Source of the DNA: Stenotrophomonas lacuserhaii
Lineage (GTDB): Bacteria > Pseudomonadota > Gammaproteobacteria > Xanthomonadales > Xanthomonadaceae
DNA length: 64,000 nucleotides
Assembly (NCBI RefSeq): GCF_014836545.1
Contig: NZ_JACSQS010000002.1
Location: 173,622-237,621, forward strand
Reading direction: 5' to 3'
Shown here one piece after another: positions 9,380 to 18,755 of this stretch (positions within the stretch are counted from its first letter, which is position 1; each line of letters starts with the position of its first letter). Made by a program: the position numbers and the translations under genes. Under the pieces are notes generated by a model. The model searched no databases. It was not told the DNA's origin and saw only the letters and a program-made list of their open reading frames with translations.

Positions 9380-11356
9380 TCAGTCGAACAAGGCCTGGAT
9401 CGCCGCCAGGCCGGCGCTGGCCCGTTCCTGCTTGCGCGCCGCATCGGCCACCGGATCGGCGCCGTCGCGCTGCAGTTCTTCGGCCGGCAGTTCGGCGAAG
9501 AAGCGGCTGGGTTTGAGCCGGACGTGCTCACCGAACTTGCGCGTCAGCTTGCTGTGGCTCATCCACAGCTGGACCTTGGCCCGGGTGATGCCCACGTACA
9601 GCAGCCGCCGCTCTTCCTGCAGCGTGCCTTCGTCCAGGCTGACCTGGTGCGGCAGCACGCCGTCTTCGCAGCCGACGATGAAGACATAGGGGAACTCCAG
9701 GCCCTTGGAAGCATGCAGGGTCATCATGCGGACCTGGTTGCCGCCATCGTCCTTGTCGTTGCGCGACAGCAGCGCCAGCTGGCCGGCCAGGTCGGCGGCG
9801 GTGGCGCCGCGCGGGCCGCCTTCGAACCACTGTGCCAGCTCTTCGATGTTGTTGGCGCGGCGCTGGTAACTGGCTTCTTCCTTGGCCTGCTGGCGCAGTT
9901 CGCTCAACAGCCCTGATTCCTTGGCCACCTTGCGGATCATGTCGCCGGAAGAAATCTCGCGGGTCTGTGCGCGCAGGTCACGCAGGATGTCGGTGAAGCG
10001 CGACAGGCTGTTGGCCGCACGCGGGGGGAGCTGCTGCAGCGCGCCCAGCGCCTCGGCCGCCTGCGCCATCGGCATGTTCTTCTCCGATGCCAGTTCGGCC
10101 AGCTTGGCCAGCGTGCCTGCACCCACGTCGCGCTTGGGCGCCTGCACCGCGCGCATGAAGGCGGTGTCGTCGTCCGGATTCACCAGCAGGCGCAGCCAGG
10201 CCAGCGTGTCTTTGACCTCCTGGCGCTCCAGGAACACCGTGCCACCGGACAGGTGGTACGGCACGCGCGCCAGCTGCATCGCCTTTTCCAGCGGACGTGA
10301 CTGGAAGTTGCCGCGGAACAGGATGCAGAAATCACTCCACGGTACCTGTCGCGCCTGGGCGATGAAGGCGATCTCGGCCGCCACTTTTTCCGCCTCGTGC
10401 TCGCTGTTGCGGCACTCCCACACACGGATGCGTTCGCCGTCGGCCTGGTCGCTCCACAGCTTCTTCAGGTGTTCGTGCGGATTGTTGGCGATCAGCGCAT
10501 TGGCCGCGCGCAGCACCCGGTTTGAACAGCGGTAGTTCTGTTCCAGCTTGATGATCTGCAGCGCGGGGTAGTCGCGCGCCATCTGCTGCAGGTTTTCCGG
10601 ATTGGCACCGCGCCAGGCGTAGATGGACTGGTCATCGTCACCCACGCAGGTGAAGTTGCCCTTGTCCCCGGCCAGCTGCTTGAGCAGGCGGTACTGGGCG
10701 TCGTTGGTGTCCTGGCACTCATCCACCAGCAGGTAGCCGATGCGTTCGCGCCAGGCCATGGCGATCTCCGGATTCTCCTCCAGCACCTGCACCGGCAGGC
10801 GGATCAGGTCGTCGAAGTCCACGGCATTGAAGGCCGTGAGCCGCAGCTGGTAGCGCTCGTAGACGCCGGCCGCTTCCTTCTCGCGGTTGCTGCGCGCCTC
10901 GCGCATCGCCTGCTCCGGTGACAGGCCGGCATTCTTGGCGCGCGAAATAAGGTTCTTCACGTCCTCGATGTCATCCGGCTTGGCGCCATGCATCAGGTCC
11001 TTGACCTGGGCGTTGCTGTCGTCGGCATCGAAGATCGAAAAGCCGCGCTTCAGCCCCACCGCAGCGTGTTCGATCTGCAGGAACTTCAAGCCCAGCGCGT
11101 GGAAAGTGCAGATGGTGACGTCTTCGGCGTCCTGATCACGCAGGCGCCGGGCCACGCGCTCGCGCATTTCCTTGGCCGATTTGTTGGTGAAGGTGATCGC
11201 GGCGATGCGCCGGGCCGGATAGCGGCCGCAGCCGATCAGGTGGGCGATCTTCTCTACGATGACGCGCGTCTTGCCGCTGCCGGCGCCCGCCAGTACCAGC
11301 AAGGGGCCTTCGATGTGCAGCACTGCTGCGCTTTGGGGGGGATTGAGTCCGTGCAT
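9380..11356 (-). CDS. rep: ATP-dependent DNA helicase Rep
   Basis: A 658-residue superfamily 1A 3'-5' helicase that restarts replication and clears proteins ahead of forks. Motifs in order: Q motif LNPPQSAAV, Walker A LAGAGSGKTRV, TFTNKSAKEMRERV, DECQDTN, GDDDQSIYAWRGA, MTLHASKGLEFPYVF, and YVGITRAK. Length matches E. coli Rep (673). The start at 11356 (MHGLNPPQ) aligns with the family start; an open frame upstream of it lacks conserved sequence. Confidence 0.95.
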   Translation of the reverse strand: MHGLNPPQSAAVLHIEGPLLVLAGAGSGKTRVIVEKIAHLIGCGRYPARRIAAITFTNKSAKEMRERVARRLRDQDAEDVTICTFHALGLKFLQIEHAAVGLKRGFSIFDADDSNAQVKDLMHGAKPDDIEDVKNLISRAKNAGLSPEQAMREARSNREKEAAGVYERYQLRLTAFNAVDFDDLIRLPVQVLEENPEIAMAWRERIGYLLVDECQDTNDAQYRLLKQLAGDKGNFTCVGDDDQSIYAWRGANPENLQQMARDYPALQIIKLEQNYRCSNRVLRAANALIANNPHEHLKKLWSDQADGERIRVWECRNSEHEAEKVAAEIAFIAQARQVPWSDFCILFRGNFQSRPLEKAMQLARVPYHLSGGTVFLERQEVKDTLAWLRLLVNPDDDTAFMRAVQAPKRDVGAGTLAKLAELASEKNMPMAQAAEALGALQQLPPRAANSLSRFTDILRDLRAQTREISSGDMIRKVAKESGLLSELRQQAKEEASYQRRANNIEELAQWFEGGPRGATAADLAGQLALLSRNDKDDGGNQVRMMTLHASKGLEFPYVFIVGCEDGVLPHQVSLDEGTLQEERRLLYVGITRAKVQLWMSHSKLTRKFGEHVRLKPSRFFAELPAEELQRDGADPVADAARKQERASAGLAAIQALFD

Positions 11357-11458
11357 GTACTGCAGATTGTAGCGGGGGCACCCTGACCTCCGGCAGGTTG
11401 CGCTCGCCCGCCCAGCTGCGGATAGTGGCGGCACACCCCGTTTCACAGGAAGTGACCG

Positions 11459-12181
11459 ATGGACCTGAACAGGTTTGCCTGCCGCGCGGTGCTCGCCGCC
11501 GCCCTGCTGTCGCCGCTGCACCCCGCCCAGGCGCAGCTGGCCGCCGAAAACGTTCCGCTGTCGCTGCAGGAACACGCGGTGGTCAGTTCACCGGCCTTCC
11601 TGAAAGCGCACCCGGACCTGCGTTACCGGCAGCTTGGCCTGGCGGCTGTCGAGCGCGACAAGCTGGAAGATGCGCGTCGTTACTTCCGGTTTGGCGCCCA
11701 GCATGCCGACAAGCTGTCGCAGGCGCTGATGGCCGAGCTGCTGTGGAACGGCAAGGGCGGCCCGGTCGATCGCGCACTGGGCTATGCCTGGATGGACCTG
11801 GCGGCCGAGCGTGGCACCGAATGGCTGGTGGTGCGTCGCGAACAGTACTGGGCCGCCCTGGACGAAGCCGAGCGCAAGCGCGCGGTCAGTGAAGGCCAGA
11901 AGCTGTACGCCGAGTACGGCGACCCGGTGGCCAAGCCGCGGCAGGAACGCGAAATGCGCCGCAACATGGGGGAAATGACCGGCAGCCGCACCGGTGCACT
12001 GGGTTCGACGGTCATGCAGGTCCGCTTCAACGGGCAGATGGTGCGGGTGGTGCCGGAGATCTACTACGCACCACGGCTGTGGCAGCCCGAAGCCTACTGG
12101 AAGTGGCAGAGCCAGCAGCTGGACGCGGGCAACACCAGCAGCGTGGACGTGGGTTCCCCGCATCCGCTGCGCGGCGACTGA
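11459..12181 (+). CDS. Exported Sel1/TPR-like repeat protein
   Basis: A 240-residue protein with an N-terminal signal peptide (cleavage near AQAQ, residue 25). Helical pairs such as LAAVERDKLEDARRYF and AMAELLWNGKGG-type GPVDRALGYAWMDLAAERG resemble Sel1 repeats, where an aromatic residue and Gly-rich turn recur. The C-terminal third is a tract with YYAPRLWQPEAYWKW. Probably a periplasmic scaffold; partner unknown. It is divergent from rep, with about 100 bases between the starts, and 28 bases ahead of tdk. Confidence 0.7.
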   Translation: MDLNRFACRAVLAAALLSPLHPAQAQLAAENVPLSLQEHAVVSSPAFLKAHPDLRYRQLGLAAVERDKLEDARRYFRFGAQHADKLSQALMAELLWNGKGGPVDRALGYAWMDLAAERGTEWLVVRREQYWAALDEAERKRAVSEGQKLYAEYGDPVAKPRQEREMRRNMGEMTGSRTGALGSTVMQVRFNGQMVRVVPEIYYAPRLWQPEAYWKWQSQQLDAGNTSSVDVGSPHPLRGD

Positions 12182-12197
12182 GTCCGCCCGCTGCGGC

Positions 12198-12203
12198 TAG
12201 AAT
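12198..12203 (+). promoter_or_regulatory. -10 box of a probable leaderless tdk promoter
   Basis: TAGAAT, followed by 6 bases and the tdk ATG at 12210. No Shine-Dalgarno sequence precedes the ATG. No clear -35 is visible. Confidence 0.45.
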
Positions 12204-12209
12204 CTGCCG

Positions 12210-12830
12210 ATGGCCAAGCTCTATTTCTATTATTCGGCGATGAACGCCGGCAAGACCACTACGCTGCTGCAGAGTGCGCACAACTACCGCGAGCGCGGCA
12301 TGCGGGTGGCGATCCTTACCCCGCGGCTGGACAACCGTGCCGGCAGCGGCGTGGTGGCCTCGCGCATCGGGCTGAAGGCCGATGGCATGGCCTTCGAGCG
12401 CGACAGCGACCTGCAGCGCCTGGTCGAAGCCGATATCGCCGCGCGCGGCCCGCTTGGCTGCGTGCTGGTGGACGAAGCGCAGTTCCTCAGCCGCGCCCAG
12501 GTCTGGCAACTGAGCGAAGTGGTCGACCAGCTGCGCATCCCGGTGCTCTGCTATGGCCTGCGCACCGACTTCCGCGGTGAGCTGTTCGAAGGCAGCCAGT
12601 ACCTGCTGGCCTGGGCCGACGAGATGCAGGAGATCAAGACCATCTGCCACAGCGGCAAGAAGGCGACCATGACCGTGCGGGTGGACGAGCACGGCCACGC
12701 GGTGCAGGACGGCCCGCAGGTGGAGATCGGCGGCAACGAACGCTATGTGTCGGTCAGCCGCGCCGAGTTCAAGAAGATCACCCGCGGCGAAAGCCGGATC
12801 GATCCGATGCAGGCCGCGCTGCCGCTGTAA
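12210..12830 (+). CDS. tdk: Thymidine kinase (type II)
   Basis: A 206-residue cytoplasmic enzyme that phosphorylates thymidine for nucleotide salvage. The P-loop is [10 protein letters not shown], with [20 protein letters not shown] (Walker B and lasso lead-in) and [30 protein letters not shown] marks the thymidine lasso. Compared with E. coli Tdk, the zinc site looks degraded: the first pair reads CHSG where E. coli has CFCG, and YVSVSR replaces YVSVCR, leaving one of the usual ligand cysteines. Catalytic motifs are otherwise intact. Confidence 0.94.
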   Translation: MAKLYFYYSAMNAGKTTTLLQSAHNYRERGMRVAILTPRLDNRAGSGVVASRIGLKADGMAFERDSDLQRLVEADIAARGPLGCVLVDEAQFLSRAQVWQLSEVVDQLRIPVLCYGLRTDFRGELFEGSQYLLAWADEMQEIKTICHSGKKATMTVRVDEHGHAVQDGPQVEIGGNERYVSVSRAEFKKITRGESRIDPMQAALPL

Positions 12831-12832
12831 AC

Positions 12833-12873
12833 CGGTAGCGCCGGTAGCGCCCAGCATCGCTCGGCGCTACCGG
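12833..12873. repeat. SMAG/REP-like palindrome between tdk and opgD
   Basis: Two GGTAGCGCC heads followed by CAGCATCGCTCGGCGCTACC. The outer arms GGTAGCGCC / GGCGCTACC are complementary. It sits between convergent stops and probably doubles as a terminator. Confidence 0.6.
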
Positions 12874-12890
12874 TTTCCTGTTTACAGGGC

Positions 12891-14492
12891 TCAGTACAGC
12901 GTGCGCTCTGGCGCCCCGGCCGGCGGCGGACTGTACTGGTACAACCAGGTTTCCGTCAGCGTCTTGCCCCCGCTGCGCAGGAACAACCGGATGTCGATCT
13001 GCGCGGTGCTGTCATCGCCCGGCACCAGGTCGAACATGGCCCGGTAGCCGTTGATCTCACGCAACGGACGGGCCGAAACGATCTCCAGCTTGCCACGGCT
13101 CGCCTGCACCACGGCCTCCACCTCACCCTTGTCGATCAGGCTGGCCAGCTCGCCGCCGGCGAAGTCCACCGCGAAACGCCAAGAGAAATAGGTGCGCTTC
13201 TTGCCGATGATGCCGCCCAGGCCGGTGCGGGTGGCCACGGTGTGCGCCAGCGGCGAACGTGCCGGCGGCTCGGCGCCCCAGTACAGGCGATAGCCGACCA
13301 GCAGCTCCTGCCCGGCCTGCGGTTTCTCCTTCGGGTTCCAGAACGCGACGATGTTGTCGAAGGTCTCGTCCACGGTCGGGATCTCCACCAGCTGCACCGA
13401 GCCTTCGCCCCAGTCGCCCTTGGGCTCCACCCACAGGCACGGGCGCTTCTCGTAGAACACGCCGTCGTCCTGGTAATGGTCGAATTCGCGGTCGCGCTGC
13501 AGCAGGCCGAAGCCACGCGGATTGCGATCGACGAACATGTTGAAGCGCAGCTCGCGCGGGTTCACCAGCGGGCGCCAGATCCACTCCCCGCCACCGCTCC
13601 ACATCGCCAGGCCGTCGGTATCGTGGATCTCCGGGCGCCAGTCCCACGCCATGCGGCGATCGTTCTCGCCGACCTGGAACATGCTGGTGCACGGGGCGAT
13701 GCCGAGCCGCTCGATCGCCTTGCGCGGGTACAGCGCGCTGTCGATGTCCATCAACAGCACATCGCCATTGGTGATGGCGAAGCGGTAGGCACCGGCCACG
13801 CTGGGCGAGTCCAGCAACGCATAGACCACGATGGTGTCCGAGTCGTTGTCCGGGCGTTCCAGGTAGTAGGCGATGAAGTCCGGGAACTCTTCCGGGCCGC
13901 CGGTCCCGGTGTCGATCGCCAGGCCGCGCGCCGACTGCCCGTACTGGCCTTCCTTGCCGACCGCGCGGAAGTAACTGGCGCCGAGGAACGCAGCGAAATC
14001 GCGATCGGTGTCCTTGCGCGTGTTGAGCCGGAAGCCGGCAAAGCCGAGGTCGGCAGGCAGCTGGCCGTCCTTGATCCCGCTCTTCCCATAATCGAAGGCG
14101 GCACCATCGTAGGCCAGTTCCTGCGCCTTGCCGTCGACCACGTCGAACATCCGCACCGGCGAATGGAAGTACAGCCCCAGGTGGAAGAACTTGGCCTGGA
14201 ACCGGCCCGGCTCATTACCCCACAGCGCATGGTCCTGGCGGTAGCGGATCGACTGGTATGCATCCCAGCTCAGCGCTTCCACCGGGCCTGGCAGGGTCCG
14301 TTTGTGGGTCCTGTAGGGCGCAGCGGCCAGCGCGCGCGCCTGGCCCTTCAGGCTGGCGAAATCGAACGGCACCGGCTGTCCCAGGCGGCGCAGGCCGACC
14401 TGTCGGCTTGCCGCGGCGCCCACGTTCAATGCAGGCAGGCCGAAGGCAGCCAAGGCCAGGGAAGCGTTGCGGATAAAATCGCGTCGTTGCAT
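12891..14492 (-). CDS. opgD: Glucan biosynthesis protein D (OpgD/MdoD)
   Basis: A 533-residue periplasmic protein of osmoregulated periplasmic glucan synthesis. It starts with a twin-arginine-type signal (MQRRDFIRNASLALAAFG). Family blocks are plentiful: FHLGLYFHSPVRMF, DLGFAGFRL, ASYFRAVG, ARGLAIDT, SMFQVGENDRRMAWDWRPEIHD, GFGLLQRDREFDHYQD, and the ending ETWLYQYSPPP. OpgD shapes the glucan backbone made by OpgH. Length matches E. coli OpgD (551). No opgH is in the window. I start at MQRRDF, since the 11 residues encoded upstream would hide the Tat signal. Confidence 0.92.
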   Translation of the reverse strand: MQRRDFIRNASLALAAFGLPALNVGAAASRQVGLRRLGQPVPFDFASLKGQARALAAAPYRTHKRTLPGPVEALSWDAYQSIRYRQDHALWGNEPGRFQAKFFHLGLYFHSPVRMFDVVDGKAQELAYDGAAFDYGKSGIKDGQLPADLGFAGFRLNTRKDTDRDFAAFLGASYFRAVGKEGQYGQSARGLAIDTGTGGPEEFPDFIAYYLERPDNDSDTIVVYALLDSPSVAGAYRFAITNGDVLLMDIDSALYPRKAIERLGIAPCTSMFQVGENDRRMAWDWRPEIHDTDGLAMWSGGGEWIWRPLVNPRELRFNMFVDRNPRGFGLLQRDREFDHYQDDGVFYEKRPCLWVEPKGDWGEGSVQLVEIPTVDETFDNIVAFWNPKEKPQAGQELLVGYRLYWGAEPPARSPLAHTVATRTGLGGIIGKKRTYFSWRFAVDFAGGELASLIDKGEVEAVVQASRGKLEIVSARPLREINGYRAMFDLVPGDDSTAQIDIRLFLRSGGKTLTETWLYQYSPPPAGAPERTLY

Positions 14493-14541
14493 TCGAAGGC
14501 AGCCGGGGCATGGAGGGTCGGCCATTATTCCAACAGATTCG

Positions 14542-17010
14542 TTAATTGTTGGCAGTGGCTGGCGACATCTGTTCAGCTGGCCGCGGCAGGCGCGGCAGGC
14601 GCGCCAGGCGCAGGTCCAGCTGGCGGACGGCCGAAGACGGAATGCCGCGCTGGGCGATCAGCAACTGGCGTGCCTCGCGCCACGCCGCGGCGGCCCGCGC
14701 GGGGCTACCCGCCGCGCGTTCGGCCTCGCCCAGGTCGAGCAGGCCCTGCGGCAGCAGGGCCACATGGTCAGGCTGGCGCCAGATACGTACGGCGGTGCGG
14801 TAGTGGCTGACCGTGGCCTGGTCATTTCCATCCGCCCTGGCGAGGTCACCCAGGGCGTGTTCGGCCAGGCCGACTTCACGGTGGTCCGGCCCCAAGGCGA
14901 AGGCCAGCTTGTCCCGCACTTCGCCGAGCACAGGGCCCGCCCACGCCCGGCGCCCCTGCTGCAGTGCCAGCAGCGCGCGCGCACGCTGCACCACCAGCGT
15001 TTCCGGATGGTCCGGGCCGAACGCCTGCACCGCCGATTGCCACGCCTGGTCGAGTGCCGCAGAGGCCTCTTCGGCGTTTCCGCTACGTGCCAGCATCTGC
15101 CCCAGCTGGCGCCGCATCCCGATGGCTTCCGGGGTGCCCGGTGCAGCGCGCTGCAGCAGCGCCAGCGCCTGCTGGTAGCCCTCCCGTGCACGCGCGTCCA
15201 GGCCGGCTTCGGCATCCAGCCCGGCCAGCCCGGCCAGCGCACCGGCGATGCCACGCGGGTTGCCCTGGCCGCGCTGGTAAAGCGCCAGGGCGCGGATGAA
15301 CGCAGCGCGCGCAGCACGGACCTGGCCGAGCTGGGTCTGGCAATGGGCCAGTTCGCTGGCGAAGCCCGCCACGGCGGTCGGCAGCAGGTCCTGCTGCTGG
15401 TCGGCGATGGACGCTGCGGCCTGCAGGTGGGCGACGCATTCGCGGTCACGGCCCAGCATGCGCAACGCGCGCGCGCGCTGGGTCACCGCTTCCAACTGCA
15501 GCGCGCCCGGCACATCCTGTTGTGCCTGCAGCAGCGTGCGTTGTTGATCCAGGATGCGCAAGGCCGTCTGGTAGTCGCCCAGCCCGATGTGCAGGCGTCC
15601 AATGACCCCCTCCATTTCGGCCAGCGCCAGCGGCTGCCCGGCCAGTTCTGCCTGCGCACGCTGTTGTCCGGTTTCCAGCAGCTGGCGCACGTCGAAGTGG
15701 CCGTGGCGGACGCTTGCCGCGCGGTCGAACAAGCCGATGTTGAAGTCCTGCATCGCCTGTGCGCGCGCGGTTTCCTGACGGGCCTGGCGCGCCTGCCAGA
15801 CGGCCATCGTTGATACCGCCAGCAAGGCCGACAGGGCCAGGCTGGCGCCGGTCACGCCCCAGCGATGACGCCGCAGATACTTTCGCAGGCGATACCCGGT
15901 GCCGGGCGGATGGGCGCGCAGCGGCCGTCCATCCAGGAACCGGCGCAGGTCTTCGGCCAGGGCATCGACCGATCCGTAGCGCTGCTGCGGATCCTTGGCC
16001 ATCGCCTTGACCAGCAGCAGGTCCAGGTCGCCCCGCACGCGTCGGGCAAGACGCCGCGCGGCCGCCGGCACCGACATCCCGGCTTCACCCTGCAGCAACC
16101 GACGCGATGCGGGCATTGGCTGGACATCCAGGATGCAGCGCTCCCACTCGCTGTCGGAGTGTCGACGCAGGCGGTAAGGTTTGTGCCCGGTAACCACTTC
16201 GTAGATCACCACGCCCAGCGAGTACACATCGGTACGGGTGCTCAGCGGATCGCCCCTTACCTGCTCTGGCGCGGCGTAGTGCAGGGTGAACGCGCACGGC
16301 TCGCCGGGGGCGGCCACCGCCGCGACGCCGTCCGGATCCAGCAGTTGGGCGATGCCGAAATCCAGCAGCTTGACCCCACCATCGGCCACCAGGATGTTGG
16401 AGGGCTTCAGGTCGCGGTGCACCACCAGATTGGCGTGCGCATGCGCCACCACCGAACACACCTGCAGCATCAGCCGCAGTCGTTCTTCCAGCGGCAGCAT
16501 CCTGCGCTGGCAGTACGCGGTTATCGGCTCGCCCTGCACGTAGTCCAGCGCGAAGTAGGGATGCCCCTGCGGATCGATGCCTGCGTTGTGCAACTGGGCA
16601 AGATGCGGATGCTGCAGCCGGGCCAGGATCTGCCGTTCGCGCGCAAAGCGCGCATGCAGCCCCGGTTCGGCCAGGCCGCTGCGCAGCAGCTTCAGGGCGA
16701 CCTTGCGCTCGTACATGCCGTCGCAGCGCTCGGCCAGCCAGACCTCGCCCATCCCGCCTTCGCCGAGCAGCTGCAACAGGCGGTAGGGACCGATGCGGCT
16801 GCCACCGCGCGATGATCCGGGCGCGGAAAACACCGGCTGGGCCATGAACTGCTCGCTGTCGCGTTCATGGGCCAGCATCTTCTCCAGCTCTGCGGCCAAC
16901 CCCGGATCGCGTCCGGCCACCTGCCGCAGCCGCGCGACGCGGCCGTCTTCATCCAGTTCCAGCAGCTGGTCCAGCCATGAGGACAGTTCACGCCAGCGCA
17001 GGGCATCCAT
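14542..17010 (-). CDS. Serine/threonine protein kinase with transmembrane segment and C-terminal TPR-like domain
   Basis: An 822-residue membrane-bound kinase. The kinase domain (about residues 70-345) is complete: glycine loop LGEGGMGEVW, Lys in VALKLL, HRDLKPSN, DFG in LLDFGIAQ, and APEQ. One transmembrane helix (VTGASLALSALLAVSTMAVW) is near residues 385-405. The rest (about 420-800) is an alpha-helical TPR-like array, predicted outside the membrane, perhaps as a sensor. The ECF sigma gene lies 15 bases upstream on the same strand. In Xanthomonas citri a comparable kinase phosphorylates its partner sigma factor; that role here is inference. Confidence 0.88.
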   Translation of the reverse strand: MDALRWRELSSWLDQLLELDEDGRVARLRQVAGRDPGLAAELEKMLAHERDSEQFMAQPVFSAPGSSRGGSRIGPYRLLQLLGEGGMGEVWLAERCDGMYERKVALKLLRSGLAEPGLHARFARERQILARLQHPHLAQLHNAGIDPQGHPYFALDYVQGEPITAYCQRRMLPLEERLRLMLQVCSVVAHAHANLVVHRDLKPSNILVADGGVKLLDFGIAQLLDPDGVAAVAAPGEPCAFTLHYAAPEQVRGDPLSTRTDVYSLGVVIYEVVTGHKPYRLRRHSDSEWERCILDVQPMPASRRLLQGEAGMSVPAAARRLARRVRGDLDLLLVKAMAKDPQQRYGSVDALAEDLRRFLDGRPLRAHPPGTGYRLRKYLRRHRWGVTGASLALSALLAVSTMAVWQARQARQETARAQAMQDFNIGLFDRAASVRHGHFDVRQLLETGQQRAQAELAGQPLALAEMEGVIGRLHIGLGDYQTALRILDQQRTLLQAQQDVPGALQLEAVTQRARALRMLGRDRECVAHLQAAASIADQQQDLLPTAVAGFASELAHCQTQLGQVRAARAAFIRALALYQRGQGNPRGIAGALAGLAGLDAEAGLDARAREGYQQALALLQRAAPGTPEAIGMRRQLGQMLARSGNAEEASAALDQAWQSAVQAFGPDHPETLVVQRARALLALQQGRRAWAGPVLGEVRDKLAFALGPDHREVGLAEHALGDLARADGNDQATVSHYRTAVRIWRQPDHVALLPQGLLDLGEAERAAGSPARAAAAWREARQLLIAQRGIPSSAVRQLDLRLARLPRLPRPAEQMSPATANN

Positions 17011-17025
17011 GGCGGGTGTTCGCGC

Positions 17026-17589
17026 TCAGTCCCCGCTTACTTCGGTCAGCAGGAACAGGCGCGCCTTCTGCCAGTCGCGTCGGATGCTGCGCTCGGAACG
17101 CTGGCTGAGTTCGGCGATCTGCTGTTCGGTCAGGCCGGCGAAGTAGCGCAGTTCGACCACCCGTGCCAGGTGCGGATCCAGCGCCTGCAGGCGCTCCAGC
17201 GCCACGTCCAACGCCAGCAGGTCCTCGTCCATGCGGATGCCGCTGCTGCTGTTTTCAGGGATGTCCACCCGTTTGAGGTCACCGCCGCGCTTGCGCGCCA
17301 AGCGGTTGCGGGCGTAGTCCACCACCACGCTGCGCATGGCCGAAGCGGCATAGGCGAAGAAGTGCGCACGATCCTCGAAGCGTGCCCCACCCCGGCTGCC
17401 GAGCAGTTTCAGGTAGGACTCGTGCACCAGCGAGGTGGCATCCAGGGTGCGGCCCTGCTGGCCGGCCAGCTGCCGCCGGGCCATCCCATGCAGCTCCTGG
17501 TAGAGCACGGTGAGCACGCGGTCCAGCGAGGCACGGTCGCCGCCGCGCGCGGCGTCCAGCCACACAGTGATGTCGGATCCTTCATCCAT
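17026..17589 (-). CDS. ECF-type RNA polymerase sigma factor paired with Ser/Thr kinase
   Basis: A 187-residue sigma-70 family protein. Region 2 is LVHESYLKLLGS followed by HFFAYAASAMRSVVVDYARN; region 4 is VVELRYFAGLTEQQIAEL, then SERSIRRDWQKARLFL. It looks like the family adjacent to eukaryotic-type kinases (TIGR02999-like). No anti-sigma gene is nearby; the kinase 15 bases downstream is the probable control partner. I chose the ATG at 17589 (MDEGSDITVW); six more codons are open upstream. Target genes cannot be read from this window. Confidence 0.88.
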   Translation of the reverse strand: MDEGSDITVWLDAARGGDRASLDRVLTVLYQELHGMARRQLAGQQGRTLDATSLVHESYLKLLGSRGGARFEDRAHFFAYAASAMRSVVVDYARNRLARKRGGDLKRVDIPENSSSGIRMDEDLLALDVALERLQALDPHLARVVELRYFAGLTEQQIAELSQRSERSIRRDWQKARLFLLTEVSGD

Positions 17590-17659
17590 CGCAGCGCCTG
17601 CTCCCACGGGAGTCGTGGCGCGACTATAGCCCTGTCCAGCGCGCTTGGCGAAAAAGCCC

Positions 17660-18472
17660 TCAGCGCTGGCAGGAACCGCACCAGACGCTGGCCCGCTGGC
17701 CGATGGTGGCGTGCTTCAACGGCCGCCCGCAGGACCGGCAGGGCTGGCCGTCGCGTCCGTAGACCGACAACTCCTGTTCGAAGTAGCCGGGCGCCCCATC
17801 GGGACTGATGAAGTCGCGCAGAGTGGTGCCACCGCGGGTGATTGCATGCTGCAGGATCTGCTTGACCGCCTGCGCCAGACGTAGATAGCGCTCGCGCGAT
17901 ACCTTGCCGGCCTCGCGAAGCGGGCTGATGCCGGCCCGGAACAGGCTTTCGGCCGCGTAGATGTTACCCACGCCCACCACCACCGCCTGGTCCATCAGGA
18001 AGGTCTTGATCGGCGCCTTGCGGCCACGGCTGCGCTGGAACAGGTAGTCACCATCGAAGGCATCGTCCAGCGGCTCCGGGCCCAGCCCCTGCAGCAGCGG
18101 GTGGACCTGGCCCGGCGGCTGCCACAGCAGGCTGCCGAAGCGGCGCGGATCGTTGAAGCGCAGCAGGCGGCCGTTGTCCAGGCTGATATCCACGTGGTCA
18201 TGCGCGCGCAGCGGCGTATCGCCCGGCAGCACGCGCAGGCTGCCGGACATCCCCAGGTGCAGCAGCGCACTACCGGCTTCGGTATCCAGCAGCAGGTACT
18301 TGGCGCGCCGGCGCACATCCACGATGCGCTGCCCCGGCAACAGGGCGGCCACCTCGTCCGGGATCGGCCAGCGCAGCTCGCTGCGGCGCAGGATCACCCC
18401 ATGGATGGCACGTTCGAGCAGATGCGGCGCCAGTCCACGCCGGGTGGTTTCAACTTCAGGCAACTCAGGCAT
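17660..18472 (-). CDS. mutM: Formamidopyrimidine-DNA glycosylase MutM
   Basis: A 270-residue base-excision repair enzyme that removes 8-oxoguanine. The N-terminus [14 protein letters not shown] carries the catalytic Pro2 and Glu3. [16 protein letters not shown] is the helix-two-turn-helix region, and the C-terminus has the zinc finger [16 protein letters not shown]...CGSCQR with all four cysteines. Length is standard (269 in E. coli). Single gene. Confidence 0.95.
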   Translation of the reverse strand: MPELPEVETTRRGLAPHLLERAIHGVILRRSELRWPIPDEVAALLPGQRIVDVRRRAKYLLLDTEAGSALLHLGMSGSLRVLPGDTPLRAHDHVDISLDNGRLLRFNDPRRFGSLLWQPPGQVHPLLQGLGPEPLDDAFDGDYLFQRSRGRKAPIKTFLMDQAVVVGVGNIYAAESLFRAGISPLREAGKVSRERYLRLAQAVKQILQHAITRGGTTLRDFISPDGAPGYFEQELSVYGRDGQPCRSCGRPLKHATIGQRASVWCGSCQR

Positions 18473-18521
18473 GCGCAGATTCTACGCCCGGCCGCTGTTG
18501 CTGACGGCGTCGGACGGAACC

Positions 18522-18545
18522 CGCCGACCATGGGTCGGCGCTACC
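18522..18545. repeat. SMAG/REP-like palindrome upstream of mutM
   Basis: CGCCGACCATGGGTCGGCG followed by CTACC. Nearly the same unit occurs at 32993-33016. It lies only 36 bases before the long G tract. Confidence 0.6.
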
Positions 18546-18579
18546 GCGTTCCAAAGACCCCCGGCACCTGTCAGCGGGT

Positions 18580-18706
<127 letters not shown>

Positions 18707-18755
18707 CCCACCGCCCGGCCCGCTCCCGTTGCAGCGCCAACGCCATGCGCCAGAC

